From positions 11,532,001 to 11,596,000 of the forward strand of contig CP053148.1 in assembly GCA_014607495.2 (NCBI GenBank): DNA of 64,000 nt, read 5' to 3'. Position numbers and translations under genes: made by a program. Under the pieces are notes generated by a model. That model saw only the letters and a list, made by a program, of their open reading frames with translations. It made no database searches and was not told the origin of the DNA. Origin of the DNA: Carposina sasakii. Taxonomy: Eukaryota > Arthropoda > Insecta > Lepidoptera > Carposinidae. How positions within the stretch are numbered: the stretch's first letter is position 1; each line of letters begins with the position of its first letter. Below are positions 33,724 to 44,943 of the stretch, piece by piece.

Positions 33724-34381
33724 TAATAATAATACAACTGACAATTGCAGGCAGACTAAATGACATTTGCATTTGTGTGAAGATTGATAACCTAAGAATT
33801 AAATCTTTTACAATCATGGAACAAAAATAATACCTGTAAGTATGATTCTATTAAAAACGACAATTTCATATATTATTGCAATAAAATTATTATACAAACT
33901 ATACTTATTTAATGTGGTTATAAATCTCGTTACTCTAAAAACCTATATTTTATTGTGTAGCTTTAGATTAGTTATAAATTATTTGTTATTTTCGACATTC
34001 TAAATCATTCATTACTGTAATATTTATATCTTTGAACCTATAAGTATATCAAATAAAAATACCTAATAGTAATACCTTTCTCGGGGATAGAGTACGAAAA
34101 TTAGAAAAGGTATAAAATAACAACAATTTTTTCTTGACTGAAAGGTTATGAAAACTGAAACTGTTGTCATAAATTTCTTTATGATAGGTGGAGCATTTGA
34201 AATTTATTGACAGAATAAAATTACGAGGTTACAGGTACCTATACATGTAGGATACCTACCTTGAAAATAAATGGTTATGTAATAAGCACCCCATTGGGAA
34301 TACATATAAGGTAAGCATTGAAAACGCAAGCACAAACATGGATATTACATACAATTTAACATAAAATTATTAATGCAAACT
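33724..34381. other. Intergenic, no feature recognised
   Basis: AT-rich; no supported feature. Confidence 0.45.
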
Positions 34382-34510
34382 TGTATACTGCCGTCATACG
34401 GAAAAAGGGCGCATCTAACATTTTTTTCAAAATTGAGTTATATAGTGATTCGGAATCAGCAGAAAATGCTGATTCCTAATCACTATATCACTGTATGACG
34501 GCAGTATACA
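34382..34510. mobile_element. 129-bp double-hairpin MITE
   Basis: The outer arms TGTATACTGCCGTCATAC / GTATGACGGCAGTATACA are perfect over 18 bp. A second inverted repeat inside (34439-34487) pairs GTGATTCGGAATCAGCA with TGCTGATTCCTAATCAC, one mismatch, around a GAAAA loop. Single copy here. Confidence 0.75.
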
Positions 34511-34625
34511 ACTCGCAATCAATCCTCGTAATCCCAACGTAACCAACCTTTATATTATGTATTTGTATCTAGTTGTGGGGGGCATACGATAGATGGCTCC
34601 GCTACATAGTCTATGTAGTACTATA

Positions 34626-34998
34626 CAGGATGTTTTTTTTTGTGGCCACCTTTAACGAAGGGTACGTTCTCTATACATCAAATAAAGTAAGTTTATGCCA
34701 AAAAAAATGCTGGGAATTTTTTTTTTTAAATTTAATTACTTCATCGGGTGAAATTTATAGTGTCTAGTGTTTATGTTAGTTTTTTTTATAGACAGATATT
34801 AATTATTTCTCGTGAAAAAATCTTGCTACGCGCGTCTATGTGCATTTATGCAGAAAAACGCAGTCTATTTATTCAACTTTGGACCCTAATATTTTGGAAA
34901 CCTGACACTTCCCAGGTATGCTTCCATGGAGAAAAATGATCGTGATGATGAGGAGATTCCGTAGTTTCCGGGAACGTTGACGACCAAAAATCATCCTG
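34626..34998 (+). mobile_element. TA-flanked MITE, family 'CAGGATG', full copy
   Basis: CAGGATG with TA before and TCATCCTG with TA after. It is ~373 bp with all family landmarks, and one of the best-preserved copies. Open frames at 34573-34767 and 34748-34939 are accidental. Confidence 0.85.
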
Positions 34999-37220
34999 TA
35001 TAATATATCTCTTTTATTTTTATCTTTATATTTTGTAAAACCTAGCAGTTTAAATATCCACTTAACAGTCCAACGGCGCTACATCTTATATCCATATAAC
35101 AGTTGCAAGTAGAGTTTACAAAAAAGCGTTAACTTTTTTAAATTTACAATACTTCAGTAAAAAAGTGTAACGAAAACATATTGATTAGCAATGGAAAGCG
35201 TACCATGACATGGGAAAGTTAACCGGATAACGAACTTATTCCTGTCTACTATCCAAATGTATGCATTTCAATCAATCTTATCAGTGATGTGTTTCTCTTC
35301 GTATCTCTTTTTCTTTTCACAGGTAAGGGTTCTGAAAACATGTAACAAGTAAATCGGCATTTTAGTTTTTTTACTGTACTACTGTACCTTCAGATTGTAC
35401 AATTACTATCTTCGATACTATCGTGTTAAGCTTTCCTAAGACCACTATTTAGTACTTGAACTTGACCAAAAATGCCGACTTAATGCCAGTAGCCTTTTAA
35501 TTTGTTAGGTCTATACAATTTATTCAATAATTGACTTTATAACATAAAGAAGCGCATTTTTTTTATTATTGAATTTTAGTTTTTATAAAAATATATTTTC
35601 CTGAGTTAGTAAAAGAGTAAAGTAGCGGTTAGTAAACCTTTTATGTTATTAATAATCAACGTCGTTTGAAAATTTCAGTAATAAATGTACTCCATCGTAA
35701 TCTTTTGTTTTACTGTCGTTAATCACACAAAATATAAACTACATAAATGATCAAATCTAATGAGACAGTTTATATTTATCGAATAAGAAAATTAAAAATA
35801 TCATAACCGAAGAAAATATCTTAGTAATAAACAACTTTTTGCTCACAATATCAATTCTACAAAATATAATACTTTGTGAAAATAAGTAATCCATAAATAA
35901 AAAATTACAAAGAATCTGGCGGAGGTCATTAGATGTGCCAAAATAACCTGAAAGGCTGACTAATTCTACTGAAACATCTCGCACTAACTCCTGAGGAAAC
36001 AACATAATAAACATCTCATAAAACTATTGACAACATCAATTTATATATTTCTGTACATGTTATTATTCTGTATATACTTTTGCTTAAATTTATTTGGTGT
36101 TTCTGCTTACAGTGTTGAAAGAAAATAAAACTGCTAATCTAACCTTACCTGTGGTATTTATTATAGTAATATATTGCTGAATTTAATTGTAATATTATTT
36201 ATTATAACCGTATTTTTTTGCTATTTTTATTATTTTTGTGCTAATTATAACATTGACCTTATTGTTACATGAAGATAAATAATGTTGGGTAATCCTCTCT
36301 CATCCCTTCTTTTATTTACTTATAAATTTATTTTTTTAAATTTACAATAGGTATCCTCTTTATATAGAGCATATATTAAAGATTAGGTACTGAAAGTGAT
36401 CAATAAGATTAATTAATAATAACAAAAAGTTGTTAAATAAAAACTATATTGCTGCTACTTGTTAACTAACCAAAGCCAAGTCTAAAAATCTTTGTCAGAC
36501 AATAAATATAGAGGAGGAGAGGAATACGTAAATATAATACAGCCAACTTTTTATTGGTGCCTTATCGCTTGTTTTTGTCTATACTAACGACCCTTGGAAC
36601 AGAGTGGAGGTCAATTTGATCAATAACTCTATAGGTAGATAACGTATACAAATGTGGGAAAGAAATATTTTGGTAAACAAAGTTCTTGAAAGTATAAGAC
36701 AATATCAAAGTCATTTTATTAAGATTCATGTACCTACCGATATACATAGATTTAAGAAACTTTTAGTATTTTTACCACAGATTGTAATTCAATAGAAATA
36801 GATATAAGTATAGGTAATATACTATTTGTAGTTTTTAACCAACCTATTATTACCTACTGTTAATTACTAATATTATAATTTTAATGAAATCACAATCGAA
36901 TTCACCATTTAATGTCAATACATCGATTAACAACATCATGGAGTCAGCAATTATTTACAAATTATGAGACTCAGAAATCTTTAACACAATTCCCTTGTTT
37001 AAAAACTCATTGATTGAAATAAACCTAAATATTATCCAACCAATGATGCCTATACATCTGTTACAAGAGAATAAATTAATTATACTTAATAGGAAACCGA
37101 TTAAGAATCCTTTTTAATGGGAAAAAATATGCTGTATCAGTTCCCGTTAATCGCAACATCGCATGTTATTGCGGTATATTGAAAATGAACTATCGTTGTT
37201 TTTGTGAAATGATAATAATA
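34999..37220. other. Intergenic, no feature recognised
   Basis: About 2.2 kb of very AT-rich sequence. The 85-aa frame on the - strand at 35757-36014 has no recognisable similarity. Confidence 0.5.
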
Positions 37221-37603
37221 CAGGATGTTTTTTCGTCGCCACCATTAACGAAGGGTACGTACTCTATACATCAAATAAAGTAAGTTTATGCCAAAAAAAA
37301 ATGCTGGGAAACGATGTAAATTTTTTTGATTTTTTTTTTAATTACTTAATCGGGCGAAATTCCAAATGTCCAGTGTTTATGCTAGTTTTTTCATAAACAG
37401 ATATTAATTAATTCTCGTGAAATAATCTTGCTACACGCGTCGATGTGCATTTATGCAGAAAAACGCAGTCTATTTACTCAACTTTGGACCCTAATATTTT
37501 GGAAACCAGACACTTCCCAGGTATGCTTCCATGGAGAAAAATGATCGTGATGATGAGGAGATTCCGTAGTTTTCGGGAACGTTGACGACCAAAAATCACC
37601 CTG
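37221..37603 (+). mobile_element. TA-flanked MITE, family 'CAGGATG', full copy
   Basis: CAGGATGTTTTTTCGTCGCC at the left and AAAAATCACCCTG at the right, with TA on both sides. It is ~383 bp, nearly identical to 34626-34998 across most of its length. Confidence 0.85.
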
Positions 37604-38505
37604 TATAGGTATATGTTTGATTTACAATAGTCGTGTTCAATCGTAATTAGGTTAGTTCAGTGGTTTGGAACGTATTTCTTTAATCAGCCCTTGTTTTTCT
37701 CGACATTTAACGAAATCCGTGATCCCTTGTGATGTGATAAAGAAGATTATGGTTGCAAATAAAAGTAATAAAGTTCATATAATGTTATTTAAACTTTTCT
37801 GTCGTAACCACTTTATGAAAATTATATTATATGTATATGTTTATGAATATGAATTATATATTATCTTTATGCATTATTTTAAACTTAAATTATGTATATG
37901 AAAGTATAATTTTGGCTTCGTTGTTTTAGTAACCTAACATTTAATTTTAGAAAATATATTTACAGTCATTTTATAGGCCAAACTTAGCCTAACTTACTCG
38001 TATAAAATACCAATGGTGAACGTTATAGAATATTTTTATATCACGTAATCAATTCATATTAGTATGATAACCACGTAATAAGAAGACTAAATTTATGTAT
38101 GTACAAGTAGGTATTTAAAGTTCTTGAAAAGTCTTTAAAGTACAATTTGATAAACTTTAAAATATATAAAAATGTTATCGTAGAAAAATATGTCATTTTA
38201 AATTTGAAAGTCAATGTCTACATACAATCAATATCAACATTTTAAAGTCAATTTATATTACAGTCAGCGGTTTTTGAGTTCCTTTTCTTTGGTGTACGTA
38301 CATCTTAAACAAGATCATCTTCATAATCGTATCACAATATTATGTCTTTCGTGTCGAACAGCGCCGGTGGCGGGTAGAGTCGTGTGGTGGTGTCCAAAGC
38401 AGGCTTGGAGACGGAGGGCAGGACCTTTGGCGGGGAGTGCAGGGCCGCGGGGGGCGGCAGTGGGTCCAGGGCGATGCGGACGGCACGCGGCGGGCGGGCA
38501 TGGCG
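37604..38505. other. Intergenic; 3' flank of the LRR gene
   Basis: AT-rich up to about 38340, then a GC-rich block (38345-38505) continuing past the LRR stop codon. No clear AATAAA on the - strand was found close to the stop, so the transcript end is not placed. Confidence 0.45.
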
Positions 38506-40213
38506 TTAGCTGCCCTTGGGCACGAGGTGGTAGGGCGCGTGGATGGTGGCCACGCTGCCTAGGAGCTCCTCGGGGTGGTCGTGCTCTCGCTCCCGCCGCT
38601 TCTCCTCGTTGGTGTAGTAGCGCGCCGCGCGCCGCCGTGAGCAGCACAGAGCCGCCGCCACGCTGGCCAGCACGGCCACGCACACGAGCATCACGCCAGC
38701 GATCACGCTCATCTGAGCCTCCCGGCTGCTCGGACACGACTCCAGACGATCGAAATTCAAGTCTCTGAAAAAAGCTCCCCGTAGCTTTATCGGGGAAGCG
38801 CACTGCAAGTTCCTTATCGTCCCGTTCAAAACTGTTGTCACCATATACATTAGCATAGTCCCAGCTGAACATTGATCGCAGTGCCAGCTATTCTTTGATA
38901 GATCTACGTGCGCTATGGCTTCCAATCTTTGCAGGTCTAATTCTTGTAACTCGTGTAATCTGTTGTGTGAGATGTCTAATTTTTGTAGAAATTTTGTTCT
39001 CAATAGTAATTTGTAAGGAAATATCTTAATTTTATTCCATGATAAGTCCAAAGCTATAATATGCTCATTGTAAATGAAAAAATTTGGTGGCACTTCCTCG
39101 AGTGATAGATTTGCCAGCCCGACACCGTGAATTTCGGGTAAAATTTGAAGCACGATAGCAATTTCGTTCAGAGGCAAGTTATTACCACTAAAGTTGATCG
39201 TCCTTAAACTGTCTACGACAGGAGCGAACGTTTGGAGATGCAGTTTATAGATTTTATTGTGGCTAATGTCCAAATGCACGAGGTTGGTGAGGTTGGAGAG
39301 CGCGGCGGGTGCCAGTAACGCGAGCCGGTTGCGTGCCAGCGACAGCACGCGGAGCTCGCGGTTACGACCAAACATGTTGTCTACTATCACCGATAGTTGA
39401 TTACCATCTAACCTTAGTTTCTTAAGGTTTTTTAGACTTATGAACTGATCTACTGTCAAAAACTTGAATTGATTATGTCCCAGATCTAATTCTTCTAAGT
39501 GCGGGACCAAATGGTAGAGCTGGGGGTTTACCATCGGCAATAGACAACCTCTACATTTGAGCACTCTGAGGTATGTTATATCTTTAAAAACCTCAGGATT
39601 CAATTCTGGTAAGGGATTGTAACTTAAGTCCAAAAGATAAAGTTTTCCTAACATCCGAAATAAACGGGGTTCCAAGGAGGAAATTTGGTTATTTGATAAC
39701 ACCAGTGTTTTTAATCCAGTTAAGTGTCTAAATGTTTCACTGGGCATCTGTTGAATGTGGTTGTGGTCCAAATGTAGTTCGGTGAGGTTTACGAGTCCTC
39801 TGAAGTTATCAGGTCCGATGCTGGTTAGGTTGTTGTAAGTTAGGTTAATGAGTCTTAGATTCTGTAGGCCCCAGAATGAGTACTGGCCGATATATGGTAT
39901 ATTGGAGTTGACAATGTGGAGTTCTTGTAAGCTGCTGAATGGTGTTGGTTGGGTGAAAATGGGTCCAATAGTTAGAAAGTTAGGATTATGCGCGGGGGCC
40001 GAGATAATCAGAATCTGTGCGTTTCTGTCTAGAGACTCGACAGGGACGAAGCGCATGCCGCCCCGGACGCACGACACGCGGAACTCAGCACCTTCCTCGG
40101 GATCGAAGGTGGATCGGCAACTACACTCCTCAGGGCACATGATCTCTGTACCCCTGCAGTTGACAGCTAGAAGGACTGCCCAGCTCACCACGTACGCGAT
40201 GCATCGTGTCCTT
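38506..40213 (-). CDS. Leucine-rich-repeat single-pass membrane protein, large terminal exon
   Basis: Numbering residues from Val at 40191, the 561-residue segment runs as follows. There is a hydrophobic signal-like stretch (VVSWAVLLAV) and an LRR N-cap (CPEECSC, Cys19/23/25 with Cys41). About 13 LRRs span residues 85-430 (repeated LxxLxLxxNxI, e.g. LTELHLDHNHI, LYLLDLSYNPL). An LRR C-cap follows (Cys438, 441, 464, 486), then one transmembrane helix (about 494-516) and a 45-residue basic/acidic tail ending HAPYHLVPKGS. There is no TIR or Ig domain, so it is neither a Toll receptor nor a Kekkon. It probably acts at the cell surface in adhesion or ligand binding. The frame stays open past 40191 to a TTGTTACAG acceptor at 40214, so the initiating ATG lies in an upstream exon. 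The ATG at 40204-40202 is out of frame. A specific orthologue is not recognised. Confidence 0.9.
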
Positions 40214-40235
40214 CTGTAACAATAGAAATATATTT
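40214..40235 (-). other. Splice acceptor upstream of the LRR exon
   Basis: On the - strand, TTTCTATTGTTACAG precedes AAGGACACGA, a good polypyrimidine tract and AG. The coding frame enters with one base completing a split codon. The upstream exon could not be identified. Confidence 0.65.
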
Positions 40236-42435
40236 TGGTTAAATTCCTGCTTATTTGTTTGGTTCAAACTTGTACTTCGCCAATTCACCAGCATCAAATT
40301 TTTTGAACCATTAACTACACGATAAAACAAGTCAGTAAAAGATTAAAAATTAACCATCGTAAACGTCTTTTGACCAAATAAATCAAGTAGAATTACCTAA
40401 CGCGTTAAAGTGTAAAAACTTGCTAAATCCTGTGGACTACGAACGAGATTACAGTCTTGTGAAATATGCGGCTCGCTTTGTCCGCAGAATCCGGACTGCT
40501 GAAAAATAACGCTGTGATAACAAAGGCTTTTTGACGCGACGACTAAGCGGCATCCATTCCGTGGAATTCCAAAATATTCATTCATACCTTAATGAAAGAC
40601 GAAATCGTCGCTTCAGTTAGTTTTGTCATGCTAAGCGTTTTGTTAGTGAAGGAATATTTCTTATGCATGAAATTTAACGTTATTTATTTTTTAATCGGAG
40701 ACACCTTTTGTACAGCCTATTTTTGAATACTGGAGGTAATCTCGCACAAAATATGAAAAAAATGTTCTTTGTAATATCCGACTAGATTAAGACATATTTT
40801 AGCCCATTAAGGCTGTATGTCACAGTGAGTAGCGAGCTCTAAGCTGATTGAGGATTAAGCAATGTAATTACGCTTGGCAGTTACATTGATTGCATGTAAG
40901 GATTTATGTTCCTATCAGGCTAATCATGACTATCTTCATAATATATTTAGACGATCAACTTGTATATCTTGCCCAATCGCTTTAATCATCCGGCAATATT
41001 TCTTCACACCATTTAAAATATTTTTCGTAGCTACAGGGCAACGGGAATATCTGTCTCATAAATAATAAGGGTGGTAGCAATGCCAGTTACTTGGATAGTT
41101 CATAAAGTAAGTTCAAACTTTGTCGGAAGTAGCGAAAACTGTCAAACCCAAAACAAAGATAAAATATAAATCCAATCGTTGAAGGCATTACACGTTCCAA
41201 GTTCAAATGGAGGAAACCCGAAGCTCGGAACAAAGAAGCCGACAGGTTCAAGAATATCAAGTCTAGATAAGTATTATATACCTATAGCTTAAGGTAGCTG
41301 TCCCATCGGTTGTGAAGAACGAGAAACGAGTAAAGCTAGTAGTAAGTCAGCGGAAATCAGTGATGAGCGAATGAACGAGTATAGTTTTCTTTGGATAGTA
41401 AGCGAGTGAGCGATCATAAGTGAGTTGTTACTGAGCATTTTTCTACAAGAAGGCATAACTAGCTTTTGAATGTAATTTCTAGTGAGATAAGACCGAAACT
41501 GAAAGAACGTTTTTGAGCATTTTCGCAGCAGTATTGACAGACTTAGGTTGCTTTTTATTATATGTCTAAAGCCTGTATTGTCGATATTTTTGTATGTAAC
41601 TATATAAGCACGAAAATTTCCTATAGTTATGTTGCGCGTTCACTCGCTTACTGTCGGACAACTGCCTAGCCACTGAACATTCAACAAAGGTAATTGAATT
41701 TCTAGTAAGTAGTTTGATACGATTACAGGGTATTGACAGCTATGAAATAATGCATAATTTATCGCTAATTGTACTATGATTAATATTAAATTTGGTTTCA
41801 GTTGTAGGTATGTAATAAATGTAAAGAACTTTAGTGTGGATGAACTTCAAACCTACCTACCTTAAGTTAGGTAATTTTTATATAAATCTTCTGTTCGTGT
41901 ATTTGTAATTGAACTCCTTCTAAACGGCTGGATTGATTTTGTTGCTTGTAAAATTGTTACATTGCCTCTAAGCCCCTCTTACCTCTTATCACTTATCATT
42001 CATGATCTCTCTTTTATCACTCATACTCCTACTCAATCACCTTTTCCCTGTATGTGGCTTACGACTTCAAATTCACGCAAAAATAAATATAGGTACTAAT
42101 ATCGATGAATTTTTTATACAGCAGCTTTAACTAATTTCAAAGTTGTAATTGAGAAAAACAAATATTTCACGAGAGGAATAAGGTACTTAAGAATCTTCTC
42201 GAACAACTCGTAAACTTTTTACATACATCCGTAAGGCAGACAAATCTTACATAACTTGTCACTGCTCAGAATTTCTGCAAATAATTTGTAAAAGCAACTC
42301 TTGTTAAATTAACTTCCCTAATCTTACTTTTAAGTTGAGAAAATGGTAGGTTGAGGAAAAATTGATGTTCATTTTGCTTTCATGAATTGATAACCTACCT
42401 TCTCAAATACATTATGAAGATCCACTTTAATAATG
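40236..42435. other. Intronic or upstream region of the LRR gene
   Basis: About 2.2 kb, probably including an intron and possibly a 5' exon or promoter of the LRR gene. Open frames (40397-40585 -, 40874-41065 +) have no recognisable similarity. Repetitive GAGCGA/GAACGAG words occur at 41310-41420. Confidence 0.4.
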
Positions 42436-44160
42436 ACTAGTGGCCCGCCCTCGCTTCGCTTCGGTACATATCCTCTTAAATTTGGAATTCCCATTTGTCC
42501 CGTTCCCGTGGGAATATCGTAAAATATGTTCTCAGTGCTTCCTTGCACTCCCTACCGAATATACCTGCCATATTTCATCATTTTGTGTCAAGTGGTCTTC
42601 GTAAAAATTGAGAATTCCCGTGTGTCCCGTTCCCGTGGGAATTTCGGGAAATCCGTTCTTAGTACTTCGTCGCACTCCCTAACGAATATACATGCCCGAT
42701 TTCTGATTCATATGTATAGCGGTTTTCGTTAAAAAAAATTGAATTCCCGTTTGTCCCGTTCTGGTGGAAATTTCGATAAATATGTTCTCAGTGCCTCCTC
42801 ACACTCCCTACCAAATTTCATCATTATATTGTGTCAAATGGTTTTCGTTAAAATTGGGTTTACCGTTTGTCCAGTTCCCGTGGGAATTACGGGAAATCCG
42901 TTCTTTGTGCTACCTACCAGTCCCTAATAAACAATTTTTCGTTTTCAACTTCATAGGTATAGCGGTTTTCTTACAAATTTTGAATTCCAATTTCTTCCAG
43001 TTCGTTCCGGTGGGAATTTCGGGAAATATGTTCTCAGTGCTTCCTTACACTCCTCACCGAATATACCTGTCATATTTCATCTCTATATGTCTTGTGGTTA
43101 TCGTAAAAACTTGAAATTCCTGTTTGTGCCGTTCCCATGGGAATTTCGGGAAACCCGTTCTTAATGGTCTTTTACACCCCCTAACAAACGTGCACACCAA
43201 ATTTCATCTGTGTACGTCAAACGGTTTATTTTTATACTTATTGAATAAGCTTTTGTTCCGGTACAGTGAAAATTTCGGTAAAAATTTGGAATTCCCGTCT
43301 GCCCCGTTCCCATGGCAATTTCGGAAAATCCGTTCTTAGTGCTCTCTTAGACCCCCTAACGAACATACACACCAAATTTTATCTTATTTGGCGGAAAAAG
43401 CTGGAAGGGAGAGGGTGCATTTTACTTGTGAAATTAAAAATTTATTTGTATCTGTCCGTTTCTTCGTGGGCTCATGCATGTATGTTGTTTTTGCAATTCT
43501 TTTTGATTTTGACTAATTTTACACTCGTTTTAAGGATTTTCCCGACGTTTCCATTCATCATCATTATCATCCATCATAAATTCAGAAATCATCAGTATTG
43601 GCTGTATGGATGCTCTATTTCTTATGCCCTTTCTTCGGCATAAACAAAATAAAACTGTCATGTTGTGTCATGTCATCTGTACGTTACAGAATAATAAATT
43701 CCCCAGAACCCGTGATCACGCACACTTTTGAAAAAACTTTTAGTAGATCAAATTTTTACGACCTATTTACTGTATCTAAAAAACTGATAATATTTCATCG
43801 ATTTGGCAATAATCGGCGGGTAAGAAGAGTGGAAGATGCGGGATTTTTCACTCGTTTTTGCTTCACTACTCGGAATATATCTGCCATTGAGGACTCCTTC
43901 TGGGGACTTATTATTCTATGGTGTATGTCAAACATATACCTCCATGCGTCAAATGGTTAAAAAATGTATTTTATTCATATTTATTCCTACCCAGTGGAAA
44001 TTATGCGAAACCCTATAGCCTATAAATCATCCAGGTCCAATAAGGATTCTAACGGTGGAAGAATTTTTGAAATCGGTGCAGTAGTTTCGGAGCCTATTCG
44101 CTGCAAATAAACAAACAAACAATCAAAGTTTACCTCTTTATAATATTAGTATAGAAGTAT
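42436..44160 (-). mobile_element. ~1.7-kb CTAGT-ended repeat carrying a tandem array
   Basis: It opens ACTAGTGGCCCGCCCTCGCT, the complement of a CTAGT end. It closes with AATCGGTGCAGTAGTTTCGG, a (CAAA)n-like stretch and TTATAATATTAGTATAGA, the usual other terminus of this lepidopteran repeat. The middle holds the tandem array described separately. Open frames inside are short and out of register with one another. The Helitron assignment is tentative. Confidence 0.6.
42485..43400. repeat. Tandem array of seven ~115-170-bp units
   Basis: Units start near 42485, 42609, 42740, 42856, 42980, 43113 and 43285, each with a variant of GAATTCCCGTTTGTCCCGTT, then CCCGTGGGAATTTCGGGAAA and a diverging CCAAATTTCATC segment. 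Units alternate between AATATGTTCTCAGTG (1, 3, 5) and AATCCGTTCTTAGTG (2, 4, 7) forms, suggesting a ~250-bp dimer as the duplicating unit. Units differ by roughly 10-30% by eye. Confidence 0.8.
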
Positions 44161-44493
44161 AGATATAGATTAATTAGTTCGGATTTGTTAGTAACAAATT
44201 CGCACTAATACCTACCCCGTCTTATCTTAACTATTTCGTTTGTTAAGATGTCTATCCGACACTCCTTTCACGGGCCATCGAGTTCGAATATATCGGGACC
44301 TGAATCGTATCAGCCCTCTAATCGGGTCCTCAATCCTTGCCTATACACGACTTTAAGCTCTCATGTAAGAACGGTTGTTTAGAATTTATATCAATATAAA
44401 TTAATGCGGGGCTTCACTAAAATACATCAGCTGCATCTCCTTCCATTCATGTGTTAAGGGTCGACTAAGGAACTAAGGCACTCTCTCAGGTAG
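44161..44493. other. Intergenic, no feature recognised
   Basis: AT-rich; nothing supportable. Confidence 0.4.
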
Positions 44494-44578
44494 ATATATG
44501 GACACACATAGATGTAAATGTTCAGTGATAAGTTGTCAGCTTATCACTGAACATTTACATCTATGTGTGTCCATATAT
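44494..44578. repeat. Perfect 39-bp inverted repeat (hairpin)
   Basis: The arm at 44494-44532 (ATATATGGACACACATAGAT through GTGATAAG) is the exact complement of 44540-44578, with the 7-nt loop TTGTCAG. Every base pairs, and the right arm ends four bases before a MITE at 44582. Zero mismatches imply recent origin or selection. Confidence 0.95.
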
Positions 44579-44581
44579 CAA

Positions 44582-44943
44582 CAGGATGATTTTTGGTCGT
44601 GAACATTCCCGAAAACTACGAAATCTCCTCATCATCACGATAATTTTTCTCCATGAAAGCATACCTGGGAAGTGTCTGGTTTCCAAAATATTAGGGTCCA
44701 AAGTTAAGTAAATAGACTGCGTTTTTCTGCATAAATGCACATTGACGCGTGTAGCAAGGTTTATTAACTAGAAATAAACTAGCATAAACACTGGATACTA
44801 TAAATTTCGCCCGGTCAAATTTTTTTTTTTTTTTTTTCAAAAAAATTTACATCGTTTCTCAGCTTTTTTTTTGGCATACTTTACTTTATTTGATGTATAG
44901 AGTACGTACCCTTCGTTAAGGGTGGCAACGAAAAAACATCCTG
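44582..44943 (-). mobile_element. TA-flanked MITE, family 'CAGGATG', inverted copy
   Basis: The reverse complement of the 37221 copy: CAGGATGATTTTTGGTCGTG at the left and GGCAACGAAAAAACATCCTG at the right. A T-run expansion lies in the middle. The right flank is TA; the left flank (ATCAA) has lost it or was altered when the adjacent palindrome formed. Confidence 0.85.

Noticed and set aside
38214..38872. Long open frames (183-184 aa) on both strands overlapping the LRR exon
   Set aside because: They are by-products of the GC-rich block with few stop codons; only the - strand frame with LRRCT and transmembrane features is meaningful.
40130..40330. ATG at 40202-40204 (-) as start of the LRR protein
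   Set aside because: It reads into a different frame (MHRVRGELGS) and stops soon; the LRR frame continues upstream to a splice acceptor.
42485..43400. CRISPR-like array
   Set aside because: Units are ~115-170 bp, imperfect and continuous with no unique spacers; the genome is eukaryotic.
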